Source: Clostridium sp. D53t1_180928_C8
GTDB taxonomy: Bacteria > Bacillota > Clostridia > Clostridiales > Clostridiaceae
Assembly (NCBI RefSeq): GCF_015667795.1
Contig: NZ_JADPEL010000019.1
Coordinates: 1 to 60,556, forward strand
Direction of reading: 5' to 3'
DNA length: 60,556 bases
Shown here: one piece after another, positions 36,901-47,000 of the stretch
Layout: each line of letters begins with the position of its first letter
Numbering within the stretch: position 1 is the first letter of the stretch
The notes under the pieces: model-generated
The model's input: only the letters and a program-made list of their open reading frames with translations
What the model was told of the DNA's origin: nothing
Database searches by the model: none
Position numbers and translations under genes: made by a program

Positions 36901-38673
36901 TTCCCAACACTTAAAGCTCCTTATAGATATAGAACTATGGAAGGCATTAATAAAAGAGCTAGATATATTAGATTAATATCAAAAAATAATAGTAATGCAT
37001 GGTTAGCATTAAATGAAATACTAATAAATGAAGGTGTTAATATAGATACCAATATAAATTTATCATTAATAGCTAAACCAGAAGGTGAATTAAGTAATAC
37101 TTCTGAAACTGTAATAGATAAAAAATTATCTACATTCTATACACCTGCTGGAGAAGAGTTAGAGGGTGAATTATTATATAGGCTTTCTGATTACAGTGAA
37201 GTTGGTGAATTGATTATTTTACAAGGCCCAACAGGTATTTCAAATGCAAGTGTTGAAATAAGAGATTTAGATGGATGGCATGAGATTGGAGCTTTATCTA
37301 ATTCTTATAATTATTTTGATACTAGTAATTTAAATAATGTTTTAGATGTTAAGTTGACATGGAATGGTGTTAAACCAATTATAAATGAAATAATAACAGT
37401 AAAGAAATCAAGTGAAAATATACCAGATGAAAAGCCTGATGATGTAATAAATAAGGATGAATTAAAGGCAATTATAGAAAGTGCCAAGAGTATAGTTGAA
37501 AATGAAGCTGATAAGTATACAAAGGAAACTATAGATTCATTGAAGGAAGCAATCAATATTGCAGAAGAAGTTTTAATAAATGGTGAAGCAACTCAAGAAC
37601 AAATAGATGTTGCTAAAGAAGCAGTAGAAGTTGCTATTTCGCAATTAGAAGAAAATGATAATAAACCAGAAGAGATAAATAAATTAGCATTAAGAATTAA
37701 TATTGATTATGCTGAAGAACTAAAGGAAAGTGGTGCTCTTGAGGGAGTTGTACCAGCTGTAATTAAAAGCTTTAATAAGGCTTTAGAAGAAGCTTATATA
37801 GTATATAATAATGAGTTTGCTACTCAAACTGAAGTAGATGAAGCATTTAATAATTTAGCAGAAGCAATTCATATGCTTGAATTTAAGCAAGGTGATAAAT
37901 CAGAATTAGAAAACTTAATTAATTCAGCTAACGCTTTAAATAGAAATGATTATACTGATGAGAGTTGGTTGAATTTAGAGTCTATACTTGAAGAAGCAAA
38001 TAAGGTGCTAATAGATGACAATGCAATGCAAGAAGAGATAAATGAAATGGCTGAGAATTTGAAAGAAGCTATTAAAAATCTAGAGGAGTCTAAGAAAGTA
38101 GATAAATCGGCACTTCAAGCCTTGATTAATAGAGTAAAGGAAACAGATTCTTCAAAATATATAGAATCAACATGGATATCATTTGAAAATACACTTAAAA
38201 ATGCAACTGAAGTATTAGAATCTGAAATTGCTACTCAAGTAGAAGTAAATGAAGTGTATAGTTCTTTATTAAGAGCGTATTTAAGTTTAAGATTAACCCC
38301 TGATAAGTCTTTACTTGAAGGATTAATTAAAGAAGTAGAAGGATTAGATTTATCTAAATATACTACTAAAAGTATTAATTTGATGAAGAAAGAATTAGCA
38401 AAAGCTAGTGTAGTATTAAATAATAAAGAAGCTACTGAAGATGAGGTGAATGAAGTAGTAGAAAACCTTAGAAATGCTAAGGAATCTTTAGTAGAAAAAG
38501 ATTATATTAGCAACTCTAATGGAAGTGAGAATAATAATGGTAGTTCAAGCATAAATAAAATTAATGAAAATTTACCAAAGACCGGTGATATAGTTTCGTC
38601 ATCAGTAACGTTAATAATATCAGGGTTATTAACGGTTGGAGGAGCATTAATGTTAAGGAAAAAAGAATATTAG
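33949..38673 (+). CDS. Cell-wall-anchored GH84 beta-N-acetylglucosaminidase (NagH/NagJ-like)
   Basis: 1574 residues from the ATG at 33949, which has GGGGGAG 9 bases upstream; an in-frame ATG at 33931 overlaps that site. Signal peptide about 1-28 (cleavage near VSA). GH84 N-domain about 35-165. GH84 catalytic barrel about 170-470 with RGFIEGFYGYPW, FAPKDDPYH and the catalytic pair Asp305-Asp306 in FMDDIS. Helical linker, CBM32-like discoidin domains near 645-775 and 890-1025 with a further sandwich domain to about 1150. FIVAR helical repeats 1165-1520, then LPKTG at 1542, a hydrophobic helix and a basic tail. It removes terminal N-acetylglucosamine from mucin, glycoproteins or hyaluronan fragments at the cell surface. 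First of three related giants. Confidence 0.93.
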   Translation: MKRLTSLILATTLSIGLFNTVAIRVSASGNDTNVQVQKNYEIYPLPQNEIYLGADFRITDEVNIVLEEGIDESTRNFIVEILSTKGINNTFSNEVVDNKTNIIIGVRGSNGYVDNYFNENIEYNQEIFLEEDAYVLKVDNSLKENGVIAILGDTTDSAYYGIATLKMIFNQIENNQIENVMYEDFADAKWRGFIEGFYGYPWSNEDRKSLMEFGGNFKMNSYIFAPKDDPYHNRQWRELYPEDKLAEIKELVDVGHKSKTQFIWAIHPGFNMINWNDYDNELQTLLNKLEQLYGIGVRQFGLFMDDISTDQSLADKDWHVRLVTDVANWVKEKGDCYSLVYCPPYYNQAWTGEKGKPYLRALANVPENVEIMWTGVDVCGQVVESEMQWPKDLIGRDTYMWLNWPVNGHNSARLMLGKGEVMNPGVHNISGIVTNPLEYAELSKTAIFAIADYTWNTDEFNDDKSWEDSFKYINPEVAEEFHTIASHLSDPSPSNRNLVLEESEYIKEDLELFLNNYNSGEEISEVGSRLIYEFDKILEAILVFNSEKNLNEKMKSEIKPWLGSLEYIVKACKASVNSAIAIRESNLDVAWTELSNATVFKQTSQTFTTKKLNYPDVVVESGAKRLIPFANELISSLDSKIYMEMDPQSSSRIPMSSYKSNELDLIVDGDEETYAYFKTLQKVGDWYGVDLGKVIDVNNIEIVQGRNDTDHDRFHKGILEYSEDGQNWSAIGEERTDSRIVENNLSIKARYIRYRATIAGVPGGKPDLWTAVREIKINKEENKPVLFTNVKELENTEVSISELKAEILNISNITLKTNEYLGLKLTGIERIADIICESSSENLTIEASINGVEWNEATDVSEARYIRVINKENNDITFDLNKLSVTLNKFQDIKITHNYGSIYSGNIESIFDKKLESKVWFGSAQGKDKYVQVDLGGVVDIDKIDLVIGDSEKDYFRNGNLEVSLDGEIWEVIDEIAGESRETNFPTLKAPYRYRTMEGINKRARYIRLISKNNSNAWLALNEILINEGVNIDTNINLSLIAKPEGELSNTSETVIDKKLSTFYTPAGEELEGELLYRLSDYSEVGELIILQGPTGISNASVEIRDLDGWHEIGALSNSYNYFDTSNLNNVLDVKLTWNGVKPIINEIITVKKSSENIPDEKPDDVINKDELKAIIESAKSIVENEADKYTKETIDSLKEAINIAEEVLINGEATQEQIDVAKEAVEVAISQLEENDNKPEEINKLALRINIDYAEELKESGALEGVVPAVIKSFNKALEEAYIVYNNEFATQTEVDEAFNNLAEAIHMLEFKQGDKSELENLINSANALNRNDYTDESWLNLESILEEANKVLIDDNAMQEEINEMAENLKEAIKNLEESKKVDKSALQALINRVKETDSSKYIESTWISFENTLKNATEVLESEIATQVEVNEVYSSLLRAYLSLRLTPDKSLLEGLIKEVEGLDLSKYTTKSINLMKKELAKASVVLNNKEATEDEVNEVVENLRNAKESLVEKDYISNSNGSENNNGSSSINKINENLPKTGDIVSSSVTLIISGLLTVGGALMLRKKEY

Positions 38674-38683
38674 AATAAAATTA

Positions 38684-38736
38684 AAACGATACTTTAAAAT
38701 ATGAACTAATAATATTTTAAAGTATCGTTTAATTTA
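38684..38736 (+). terminator. Terminator of the GH84 gene
   Basis: A perfect 19-base-pair stem (AAACGATACTTTAAAATAT and complement) around a 9-base loop lies just after the stop codon. The T run is weak (AATTTAT). Confidence 0.75.
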
Positions 38737-38823
38737 TAAAAGTAAATTAAATACATAATAAAAACTAAAAAAATATCAATATATTGCAGAAAAGTATAAG
38801 AAAATTGCTATGCTAGAATTGGT

Positions 38824-38860
38824 TAAAAACATTTACAATAATGGTAAAAACTGATATATT
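38824..38860 (+). promoter_or_regulatory. Promoter of the GH20 gene with overlapping cre-like site
   Basis: TTTACA (38832-38837), 17 bases, TATATT (38855-38860). TAAAAACATTTACA (38824-38837) matches 12 of 14 cre positions and ends with the -35 box, as upstream of the GH84 gene. The promoter lies about 270 bases before the start codon, leaving room for a long untranslated leader. Confidence 0.55.
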
Positions 38861-38879
38861 TAATTAAAAGAATAAATTT

Positions 38880-39040
38880 TGTAAATAGACCGTGTTACCT
38901 TAAGAGGGCATTAGGGGAACTTATCTGATGAAAGTTTTATCTAGATAAGTCAATTTGTGATGCCTAAAAATAAGTATTTATCGGTAAATATAAATGTGGT
39001 AAGGAATTCAGAAGCAATAGGCATAATGCTCTAAATATTA
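38880..39040 (+). other. Structured leader RNA of unknown class before the GH20 gene
   Basis: GGCAT (38907-38911) pairs with ATGCC (38960-38964), enclosing ACTTATCT (38920-38927) with AGATAAGT (38943-38950). TTACC (38895-38899) can pair with GGTAA at 38993 or 38998. An alternative uses AGAGGGCATTA (38903-38913) with TAATGCTCT (39024-39032), which would break the first helix. The sequence is more GC-rich than its surroundings. It matches none of the riboswitch consensus sequences I know. No terminator T run is present, so any control would act on translation, stability or through a protein. Confidence 0.45.
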
Positions 39041-39131
39041 GAAGGTTTTATTATTTGTTAAACTATCAATTTATATATATAAGTTGATATTTATATAAAA
39101 TTATAAACAAAATTTAGAGAGGGGTAGAATA

Positions 39132-42100
39132 ATGAGAGGTCTAAAGAGGAAAAAAATAATTAATTTATCTTTAGCAACGATGCTTACATTTACTATGTTA
39201 ATTAGTAATGTATCGGCATATGTAAACACTAATGCCGAAAAGGTATCGGAAAAAGTTAATCTAGCTTTAAACAAAGCTGCTTTTGCATCAAGTGAAGAGA
39301 CAAGCACCTTTACTGCAAAAAAAGTAACAGACGGAATAGTTGATAGGGAAGGTTCTAAATCATCAAGATGGGCATGTGAAAGATATGAAAATGGCCCATG
39401 GGTAGCTGTAGATTTAGGAAAAAAACAAAATTTTGATGAGGTAACTATTACTTGGGAACGTAGAAATGTTAATTCCTATAAAATTGAAATATCAGATGAT
39501 TCAGAAAGTTGGACATCAATTTACGTAGGAGGAGGGGCAACAGATTTTATTGAAACTGTAAATGTTGGTAATCAAGAAGCTAGATATATTAGAATAGTTA
39601 TTGATGATTATTCAGCAACAGCAGAAAATGTTACGTGGGAAACAGTGTCTATATATGAAATCGAAGTTTATGGAGAAGGAACAATTGTAGATCAGGATCC
39701 AGAACCAGGAGTAAATATAGCACTAAATAAAACTGCAAGTGCTTCATCAATTGAAACAAATGATTTTACAGCGAATAAAGCCTTTGATGGAGTAGTAGAT
39801 AGAACAACTACTAAAAAATCAAGATGGGCAAGTGCTGTTTCTTCAGACCCACAATGGTTAAAAGTTGACTTAGGAAAAGCAACTAAGTTTGATAGTTTCG
39901 TAATTGAATGGGAAAGAAGAAACTCAAATAATTATAGGATACAAGTTTCAGATGATGATAGTACATGGACTGATGTATATGCTGCAAATAAATATCCGGC
40001 CAACTTTAGAGAAGCTATAGAATTATCAGAGGCCGTAAAAGCAAGATATATAAGATTATATATAGATGAGCATATTGCAAATTCAGAAGGTGTAAACTGG
40101 AATACAGTATCAGTATATGAATTACAAGCATACAATGGAGGAATTCCAGAAGCGCCAAAAACTGTTTCAGAAGTAGCCAATAATTTAGTAGTACAAGAAC
40201 TTACAAGTGAAGATACTGTTCTTACTATGCCAACAGTTCCAGAGGGATTTGAAATTTCTTTTGTTGGAGCTGATTATGAAGAAGTTATTGATTATGAAAT
40301 GAATATTCATAAACCGTTAGTAGATACAAAGGTTGAAGTGAATTTTGAAGTACGCAAAGGTGAAGAAAAGGCAACTTCTCCAGTTATAGAAATTACTGTT
40401 CCAGGTGTTCATAATGTTGAAGGAAATAAAAAACCAACAGTAATTCCAGAGTTAAGGGAGTGGGCAGGAAAGAGTGGCAACTTTACAATAAGCAACACTT
40501 CAAGAATAGTAATAAATGAAGAATCAGAAGCAAAACTTAGAGAAACTGCTGAAATTTTTGCTAACGATTACAAAGATGTAACAGGAAAAGAGATAAAAGT
40601 TGTTGTATCAAATAGTCCTCAAAATGGAGATTTCTATATTGCTTTAAACTCAAATTATCCTGAGCTTAGAGAAGAAGGATATTATATGAATATTGATGAT
40701 TTTGTTAGTATTGAGGGAAATACTGCACAAGCAATCCTCTTAGCTAGTAGAACAATACTTCAAATTCTTAAGCAAAATGAAGATTTTATACCTAAAGGAT
40801 TAGTTAGAGATTATCCACAATATGACATAAGAGGATTTATGTTAGATGTAGCAAGAAAGCCTGTTTCATTAGATTATTTATATGAAATTGTTAAAACTAT
40901 GTCTTGGTATAAGATGAATGATTTTCAAGTGCATTTAAATGATAATTATATATGGTTAGAAAGGGATTACTCTAATATAGGTGAAGATGCTATGAACGCA
41001 TATGCAGCGTTCCGTCTTGAATCAAATGATGTAGGTGAAAATGGAGTTCCTTTAACAGCACAAGATTTATCATATAGTAAAGAGGAGTTTGGAAATTTTA
41101 TAGATAGCTCTAAAATTTATGGAGTAAATATAGTACCAGAATTTGATACACCTGGACATGCATTAGCATTTGTGAAAGCTCATCCAGAATATGCTTATAG
41201 AGATGGGCAAGGTGAAAATGCAGCTATGTTAGATGTAACAAATCCAGAGGTAATAGAGTATATAAAAGGAATATATGATGAATACCTAGATGGTGGAGAT
41301 AATTCTGTATTTAGAGATGTTACTTTCCATATAGGTTCAGATGAATTCTATGGAGATTCTCAAGAATATAGATCATACTTAGATAAAATGTTAAAGTATG
41401 TAAGAGATGAAAAAGGAAGAACTACAAGAGTTTGGGGTAGCTTAAGTCATAAATCAGGAAGCACTCCTGTAACATCTGAAAATATAGAAATGAATATATG
41501 GAATTGTGGTTGGGCAAATCCTCAAGCTATGTATAATCAAGGATATGATTTAATAAATACTGATGATGCATATCTTTATATTGTACCAGGTGCTAATTAT
41601 TATAAAGACTACCTAAGTAGCCAATGGTTATATGAGAATTGGGAAGTAAATAAGTTTAGTAATGGGGTTGTTATTCCACAAGGAGCAAAGCAAATGCGTG
41701 GAGGTATGTTTGCACTTTGGAATGATATGATAGATAAAGCTGCAAATGGAATTGTTGAATATGACTTATTTGATAGAACACTTCCTGCAATTCAAGTTTT
41801 ATCTGAAAAGATGTGGGGAGAAGCTGATGATAAGACATATAATGAATTTAAAGAAGTTGTAAATGAAGTAAACTTAGCTCCAAATACTAATCCTAAATAT
41901 GATGTTGAAAGTAAAACTGAAAAAGTTATTGAATATGATTTTAATAATGTAAATGGAAATTTAGTAGAAGATAAATCAGGAAATGAATATAACTCAATTA
42001 GTTTAAATAATTCATCTATTCAAGGAGGAGCATTAAGCTTGAATGGTGAAAATAGTTATCTTAGAACTCCAGTTAAAAATATAGGTCCAAACTATTCAAT

Positions 42101-43955
42101 TTCATTTAGTGTAAACAGATCAACAGATAGTAATGAAGGTGAACAAATTCTATTTGAATCACCACAAGGGTCATTTAAAGCTGTACAAAGTGAAACTGGT
42201 AAAGTTGGATTCTCAAGAGAAGGGTATAATTATTCTTTCAATTACACACTTCCAAAGGGAGAATGGGTAGATATAACTATAATAGGTAAAATTAATAAAA
42301 CAGAACTTTATGTAAATGGAGAATATGTTGATGAGATAAGTAAATCAGGTTCTGAAGGAAAGTTTGGAACATTTGTATTCCCATTAGAAACTATTGGTAG
42401 TGAAACTAATGCATTTAAAGGACAAGTTGATAATTTAATTATTGCTAATGTTGCTACTATATACGATGAGACATTAATACCACAATCACAAATGACTATA
42501 ACTGCAACAAGTGAGCATCCTAATGTTGGAACTGAAGGTTTAGCTAGCTTTGCTTTAGATGGTAATGAAGGAACTATATGGCATACTAAATATTCTCCAA
42601 AGGATGAACTACCTCAAAGTGTAACTATAAATCTAGGTAACACTTATAAAGTGGATAGATTCACATATCTTCCAAGACAAGCAGGAGGAACAAACGGGAT
42701 AATAACTAAATATGCAATATACACAAGTGTTAATGGAGAAGAATTTACAAAAGTTTCAGAAGGAAATTTTGAGAATAATATTAAGTTAAAAACAATAAAA
42801 TTCGATGCTCCTATTGAAGCAAATTATATTAAATTTGAAGCATTACAAGGTGTTGGTGGATTTGCAGCAGCATCAGAATTTAATGTTTATAAAGAAAAAG
42901 AAAATAATGAAGAAAAACCAGAAGTTAATAAGACAGCGTTAAAATTTGCAATAGATTATGCTTTAGAAATAATAGAAAAAGGTGATTTAGAAGATGTAGT
43001 ACCTGCAGTTGTAAGAGAATTTAATGAAGCTTTAGATGAAGCTAAAAAGGTTTATGAAAATAATGAAGCAACAGCAGTTGAAGTTGATGCAGTATTTAAG
43101 AGGTTAACAAATGCTATTCATATGCTTGAATTTAAACAAGGTAATAAAGAAGCATTAAAGAATCTTATAGATAGTGCTGAAGCTTTAGATGAAAAAGTAT
43201 ATACTAATGAGTCTTGGATAAAGCTTGTTGAGGAGCTTGAAAAGGCTAAATCAGTATATAATGATGAAAATGCAATGCAAGATGAAGTTGATAAAGCAGC
43301 AGAGGCTTTAAAAGCTGCAATAGATAACTTAGTTATAAATAATGTAGATAAAGATGAATTACAAAATCTTGTAGATAAGATTAGTTCATTAAATAAGGAA
43401 GAATATATAGATTTTACATGGAGTTTATTAGAAGCTCAACTTAATAATTCTATAGAAGTATTAAATAATAATAATGCAACTCAAGATGAAGTAGATAAGG
43501 CATATAATGATTTGTTAGTATCTTATCTTGGATTAAGATTAAAGCCAGATAAATCTAAGCTTGAAGATTTAATAAACAAAGTTAAAGAAATAGATTTATC
43601 AAAATATACAAAAGAAAGTGTTAATAATTTAAATCTTGCTTTAGCTACAGCTAGTGAGACTTTGGCTAATGATGATGCTACTCAAAAAGACATTGATAAG
43701 GCGATTTCAGATCTTGAAATAGCTAAAGCTAATTTAGTTGCAAATTCTAATGAATCTAATAATTCAAATGGATCAAACAACTCAAATAACAATACTAATA
43801 AACCAAATAGTACTGGAGATAAAGGTAATTCAAATTTAACAAACTCTCTACCAAAAACGGGTGCTGTAGTTTCTTCTACAATTATAATTATTTTAGCGGT
43901 TGTAGTTGTAGGTGCAGGAGTTGTTATGATGAAGAAGAAAAAAACAGATAAATAA
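39132..43955 (+). CDS. Cell-wall-anchored GH20 beta-N-acetylhexosaminidase
   Basis: 1607 residues. Signal peptide about 1-29 (cleavage after VSA). Two CBM32/discoidin domains (about 42-183 and 194-335), an Ig-like segment, GH20b domain about 437-560, and GH20 barrel about 567-903. The barrel has DVARKPVSLDYL, VPEFDTPGHA and the catalytic pair Asp737-Glu738 in HIGSDEFYG. A laminin-G-like domain (935-1110) and a third discoidin domain (1120-1253) follow. FIVAR repeats about 1265-1536, an Asn/Ser-rich linker, LPKTG at 1573, a membrane helix and a KKKK tail complete it. It removes terminal GlcNAc or GalNAc, or lacto-N-biose if it is of that subtype. GAGAGGGG precedes the ATG. Neighbours suggest joint action on host glycans. 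Confidence 0.93.
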   Translation: MRGLKRKKIINLSLATMLTFTMLISNVSAYVNTNAEKVSEKVNLALNKAAFASSEETSTFTAKKVTDGIVDREGSKSSRWACERYENGPWVAVDLGKKQNFDEVTITWERRNVNSYKIEISDDSESWTSIYVGGGATDFIETVNVGNQEARYIRIVIDDYSATAENVTWETVSIYEIEVYGEGTIVDQDPEPGVNIALNKTASASSIETNDFTANKAFDGVVDRTTTKKSRWASAVSSDPQWLKVDLGKATKFDSFVIEWERRNSNNYRIQVSDDDSTWTDVYAANKYPANFREAIELSEAVKARYIRLYIDEHIANSEGVNWNTVSVYELQAYNGGIPEAPKTVSEVANNLVVQELTSEDTVLTMPTVPEGFEISFVGADYEEVIDYEMNIHKPLVDTKVEVNFEVRKGEEKATSPVIEITVPGVHNVEGNKKPTVIPELREWAGKSGNFTISNTSRIVINEESEAKLRETAEIFANDYKDVTGKEIKVVVSNSPQNGDFYIALNSNYPELREEGYYMNIDDFVSIEGNTAQAILLASRTILQILKQNEDFIPKGLVRDYPQYDIRGFMLDVARKPVSLDYLYEIVKTMSWYKMNDFQVHLNDNYIWLERDYSNIGEDAMNAYAAFRLESNDVGENGVPLTAQDLSYSKEEFGNFIDSSKIYGVNIVPEFDTPGHALAFVKAHPEYAYRDGQGENAAMLDVTNPEVIEYIKGIYDEYLDGGDNSVFRDVTFHIGSDEFYGDSQEYRSYLDKMLKYVRDEKGRTTRVWGSLSHKSGSTPVTSENIEMNIWNCGWANPQAMYNQGYDLINTDDAYLYIVPGANYYKDYLSSQWLYENWEVNKFSNGVVIPQGAKQMRGGMFALWNDMIDKAANGIVEYDLFDRTLPAIQVLSEKMWGEADDKTYNEFKEVVNEVNLAPNTNPKYDVESKTEKVIEYDFNNVNGNLVEDKSGNEYNSISLNNSSIQGGALSLNGENSYLRTPVKNIGPNYSISFSVNRSTDSNEGEQILFESPQGSFKAVQSETGKVGFSREGYNYSFNYTLPKGEWVDITIIGKINKTELYVNGEYVDEISKSGSEGKFGTFVFPLETIGSETNAFKGQVDNLIIANVATIYDETLIPQSQMTITATSEHPNVGTEGLASFALDGNEGTIWHTKYSPKDELPQSVTINLGNTYKVDRFTYLPRQAGGTNGIITKYAIYTSVNGEEFTKVSEGNFENNIKLKTIKFDAPIEANYIKFEALQGVGGFAAASEFNVYKEKENNEEKPEVNKTALKFAIDYALEIIEKGDLEDVVPAVVREFNEALDEAKKVYENNEATAVEVDAVFKRLTNAIHMLEFKQGNKEALKNLIDSAEALDEKVYTNESWIKLVEELEKAKSVYNDENAMQDEVDKAAEALKAAIDNLVINNVDKDELQNLVDKISSLNKEEYIDFTWSLLEAQLNNSIEVLNNNNATQDEVDKAYNDLLVSYLGLRLKPDKSKLEDLINKVKEIDLSKYTKESVNNLNLALATASETLANDDATQKDIDKAISDLEIAKANLVANSNESNNSNGSNNSNNNTNKPNSTGDKGNSNLTNSLPKTGAVVSSTIIIILAVVVVGAGVVMMKKKKTDK

Positions 43956-43961
43956 TTAAAT

Positions 43962-43989
43962 TGGAAATGCCTTAATTAAGGCATTTCCA
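43962..43989 (+). terminator. Perfect palindrome after the GH20 gene, possible leaky terminator
   Basis: TGGAAATGCCTTAA is followed directly by its complement (28 bases, no loop). TTAAAGAG follows instead of a T run. Only 66 bases then separate it from the GH2 start, with a partial cre-like GGTAAACGATTAAT at 44008 but no clear promoter, so read-through from GH20 into GH2 is likely. Confidence 0.55.
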
Positions 43990-44055
43990 TTAAAGAGCTA
44001 TATTATAGGTAAACGATTAATATAGATAATTAACTAATAATAGGGGGAGAAGAGA

Positions 44056-47000
44056 ATGAAGTATAAGAAGATATTAAGCACTATTCTATCTTTAACACTA
44101 ATAACTACATCTTCAGGAGTGGTAACATTTGCTGAAAGTATTGGTAATAAGGTGTCTAGGGTTAATATGGCAGAAACAGGATTTCAACGTTCAACATTAT
44201 TTAATGATGGATGGAAGTTTAATTTAGGTGATGTACCTGATGCTAAGAATAAAAATTATGATGATGAAGCATGGAGAAACCTAACATTACCTCATGATTG
44301 GAGTATAGAACAGGATTTTAACAAAAATTCACCATCTACTCATGAAGGTGGATTCTTAGATGGTGGTATTGGATGGTATAGAAAATCTTTTGTATTACCA
44401 AAGGAAATGGAAGGTAAAAAGATAACAATTGATTTTGATGGAGTTTATATGGATAGTTACATCTATGTAAATGGAGTACAGGTTGGTAATCATCCTTATG
44501 GATATACACCATTTTCATTTGATATAACAGATAATTTAATATGTGACGGAGTTACTGAAAATGTAATTTCAGTAAAGGTTAATAATAGACAGCCAAGTAG
44601 TAGATGGTATTCAGGAAGCGGTATATATAGAGATGTTAAGCTTACTGTAACAGATAAAGTTCATGTAGAACAATATGGAACATATGTAACTACACCTAAC
44701 TTAAAGAGTGAATATTCAACAGGTAAGGCTACTGTTAATATAAAAACAGATATAGCAAATGAAGAAGGTACTGATAAAGAAGTTACTTTAGTTTCAACTA
44801 TATATGATAGTGAAGGAAATGTAGTTGGAGATAGTAGCTCAACGCAAGTTATAACAGCAAATAGTACTTATAAATATGATCAAAATGTAGAGGTTCAAAA
44901 TCCTAAGCTTTGGGGAACTGAAAATCCATATTTATATGATGTTGTTACAAAGGTATTAATTAATAATGAAGTTGTAGATGAGTATACAACAGAATTTGGT
45001 ATGAGATGGTTTGATCTTACTACTGATAATGGTTTCTTTTTAAATGGTGAACAAATGAAGCTTGAAGGAGTTTGTATGCATCATGATCAAGGAGCTTTAG
45101 GTGCTGTTGCAAATGAAGCTGCAATAAGAAGACAAGTTAAAAAATTAAAGGATATGGGGGTAAACTCTATAAGAGTTACACATAACCCAGCAGCTCAAAC
45201 ATTAATAGATATTTGTAATGAAGAGGGAATTCTATTAATAGATGAAGCATTTGATACTTGGTATGGTGGTAAGAAGACTTATGACTATGGAAGATTTTTT
45301 GAACAAAAATCAATTCATGGTGATATGACTTGGGCCGAATATGATGTTAAGCAAATGGTTAATAGAGGAAAGAATGCTCCAAGTATAATTATGTGGTCTC
45401 TTGGTAATGAAGTTTGGGAAACAAACCAAACAAAGGCTGTACAAACAGCACAAAACCTTCAAAGTTGGGTTAAGGAGATAGACACTACAAGACCAACAAC
45501 TTTAGGAGAGGATAAATTTAGAATGGGATCTGGAACAGGAGCTCATGAAAATGTAGCTAATGTATTTGATGTTGTTGGGTTTAACTACGCTGAAGCAAAT
45601 TATGATTCATTCCATGAAAAATATCCAGACTGGGTTTTATATGGATCAGAAACATCTTCAGCAACTAGAAGTCGTGGATTCTATGCGCATCCAGAAAGAA
45701 CAAATCAAATGGATAAACATGATAATTTACAACAATCAGATTATGATAATGATCATGTTGGTTGGGGAAGAACTGCAGAAGATGCATGGAAAAGAGATAG
45801 AGATAAAGAGTATATTTTAGGTGAATATATTTGGACTGGATTTGACTATATAGGGGAACCAACTCCATATTATAGCACTTTCCCATCTAAGTCTTCATAT
45901 TTTGGAGCAATAGATACAGCAGGTTTTGAGAAGGATATATATTATTTCTATCAAAGTCAATGGTCTAATGAACCAATGGTACATTTACTACCACATTGGA
46001 ATTGGGAAAATGATGATAGTATAAAAGTTGATGGTAATAAGATATTAGTTAAAGCATATACAAATGCAAATAGTGTAGATTTATATTATAACGAAGATGT
46101 TAATAGTAATGAATTAGGATCATTAGTTGCAAGTGATGAATATGAAGTTACTAATGCTGGATATAATGGACAATATAAAGAAACTAGTGATGGTAAATTA
46201 CATTTAGAATTTAGAGTTGAATATAGACCAGGTAAATTAACAGCTGTTGCAAAAGATGAAAATGGTCAAGAAATTGCAAGAGATGTAGTTAAAACTGCAA
46301 ATGAAGCTAAAGCAATAGATTTAAGTGCAGACAGACAAGTTATAGAAGCAGATGGATATGATTTATCATATATAACTGTTGATATAGTTGATGAAAATGG
46401 AACATTAGTACCAGATGCAAGTAATTTAGTTAATTTTGAAGTTAGTGGTAATGGTGTAATTGTTGGTGTTGATAATGGTAATGCAGCAAGTGTTGAAAGA
46501 TATAAGGATAATAAAAGAGAAGCCTTTAATGGTAAAGCTTTAGTAATTGTTCAATCAACTAAGAATGCTGGTTCATTTACTTTAACAGCAACAAGTAATG
46601 GTTTATCTACTGATACTATAAATGTTTATACAGTAGAAGAAGAGGATTTAGATAAAAATAAGATTGTTGGATATGATGTTAGTGATATTACAGTTCCTGT
46701 AAATGGTGAATTAAATTTACCTAAAACAGTAACAGCATTATACACTGATGGAACTAAGAATGATGTTAATGTTACTTGGGAAGAGGTTTCAAGTGATAAG
46801 TTAGCACAACCAGGAACATTTAAGGTAACTGGAAGTATAGAAAATAGTAATATACCTGTAGTTATAAATGTTGTAGTTAGAGATATGATTGGAGCTCAAG
46901 ATGTAAGAATACTAACAGCTGTTAATCAATTAGTAATTCTTCCTAATACTACATCAGTAGTGTTTAACGATGGAACTATAGAGGAACATGGTGTTACTTG

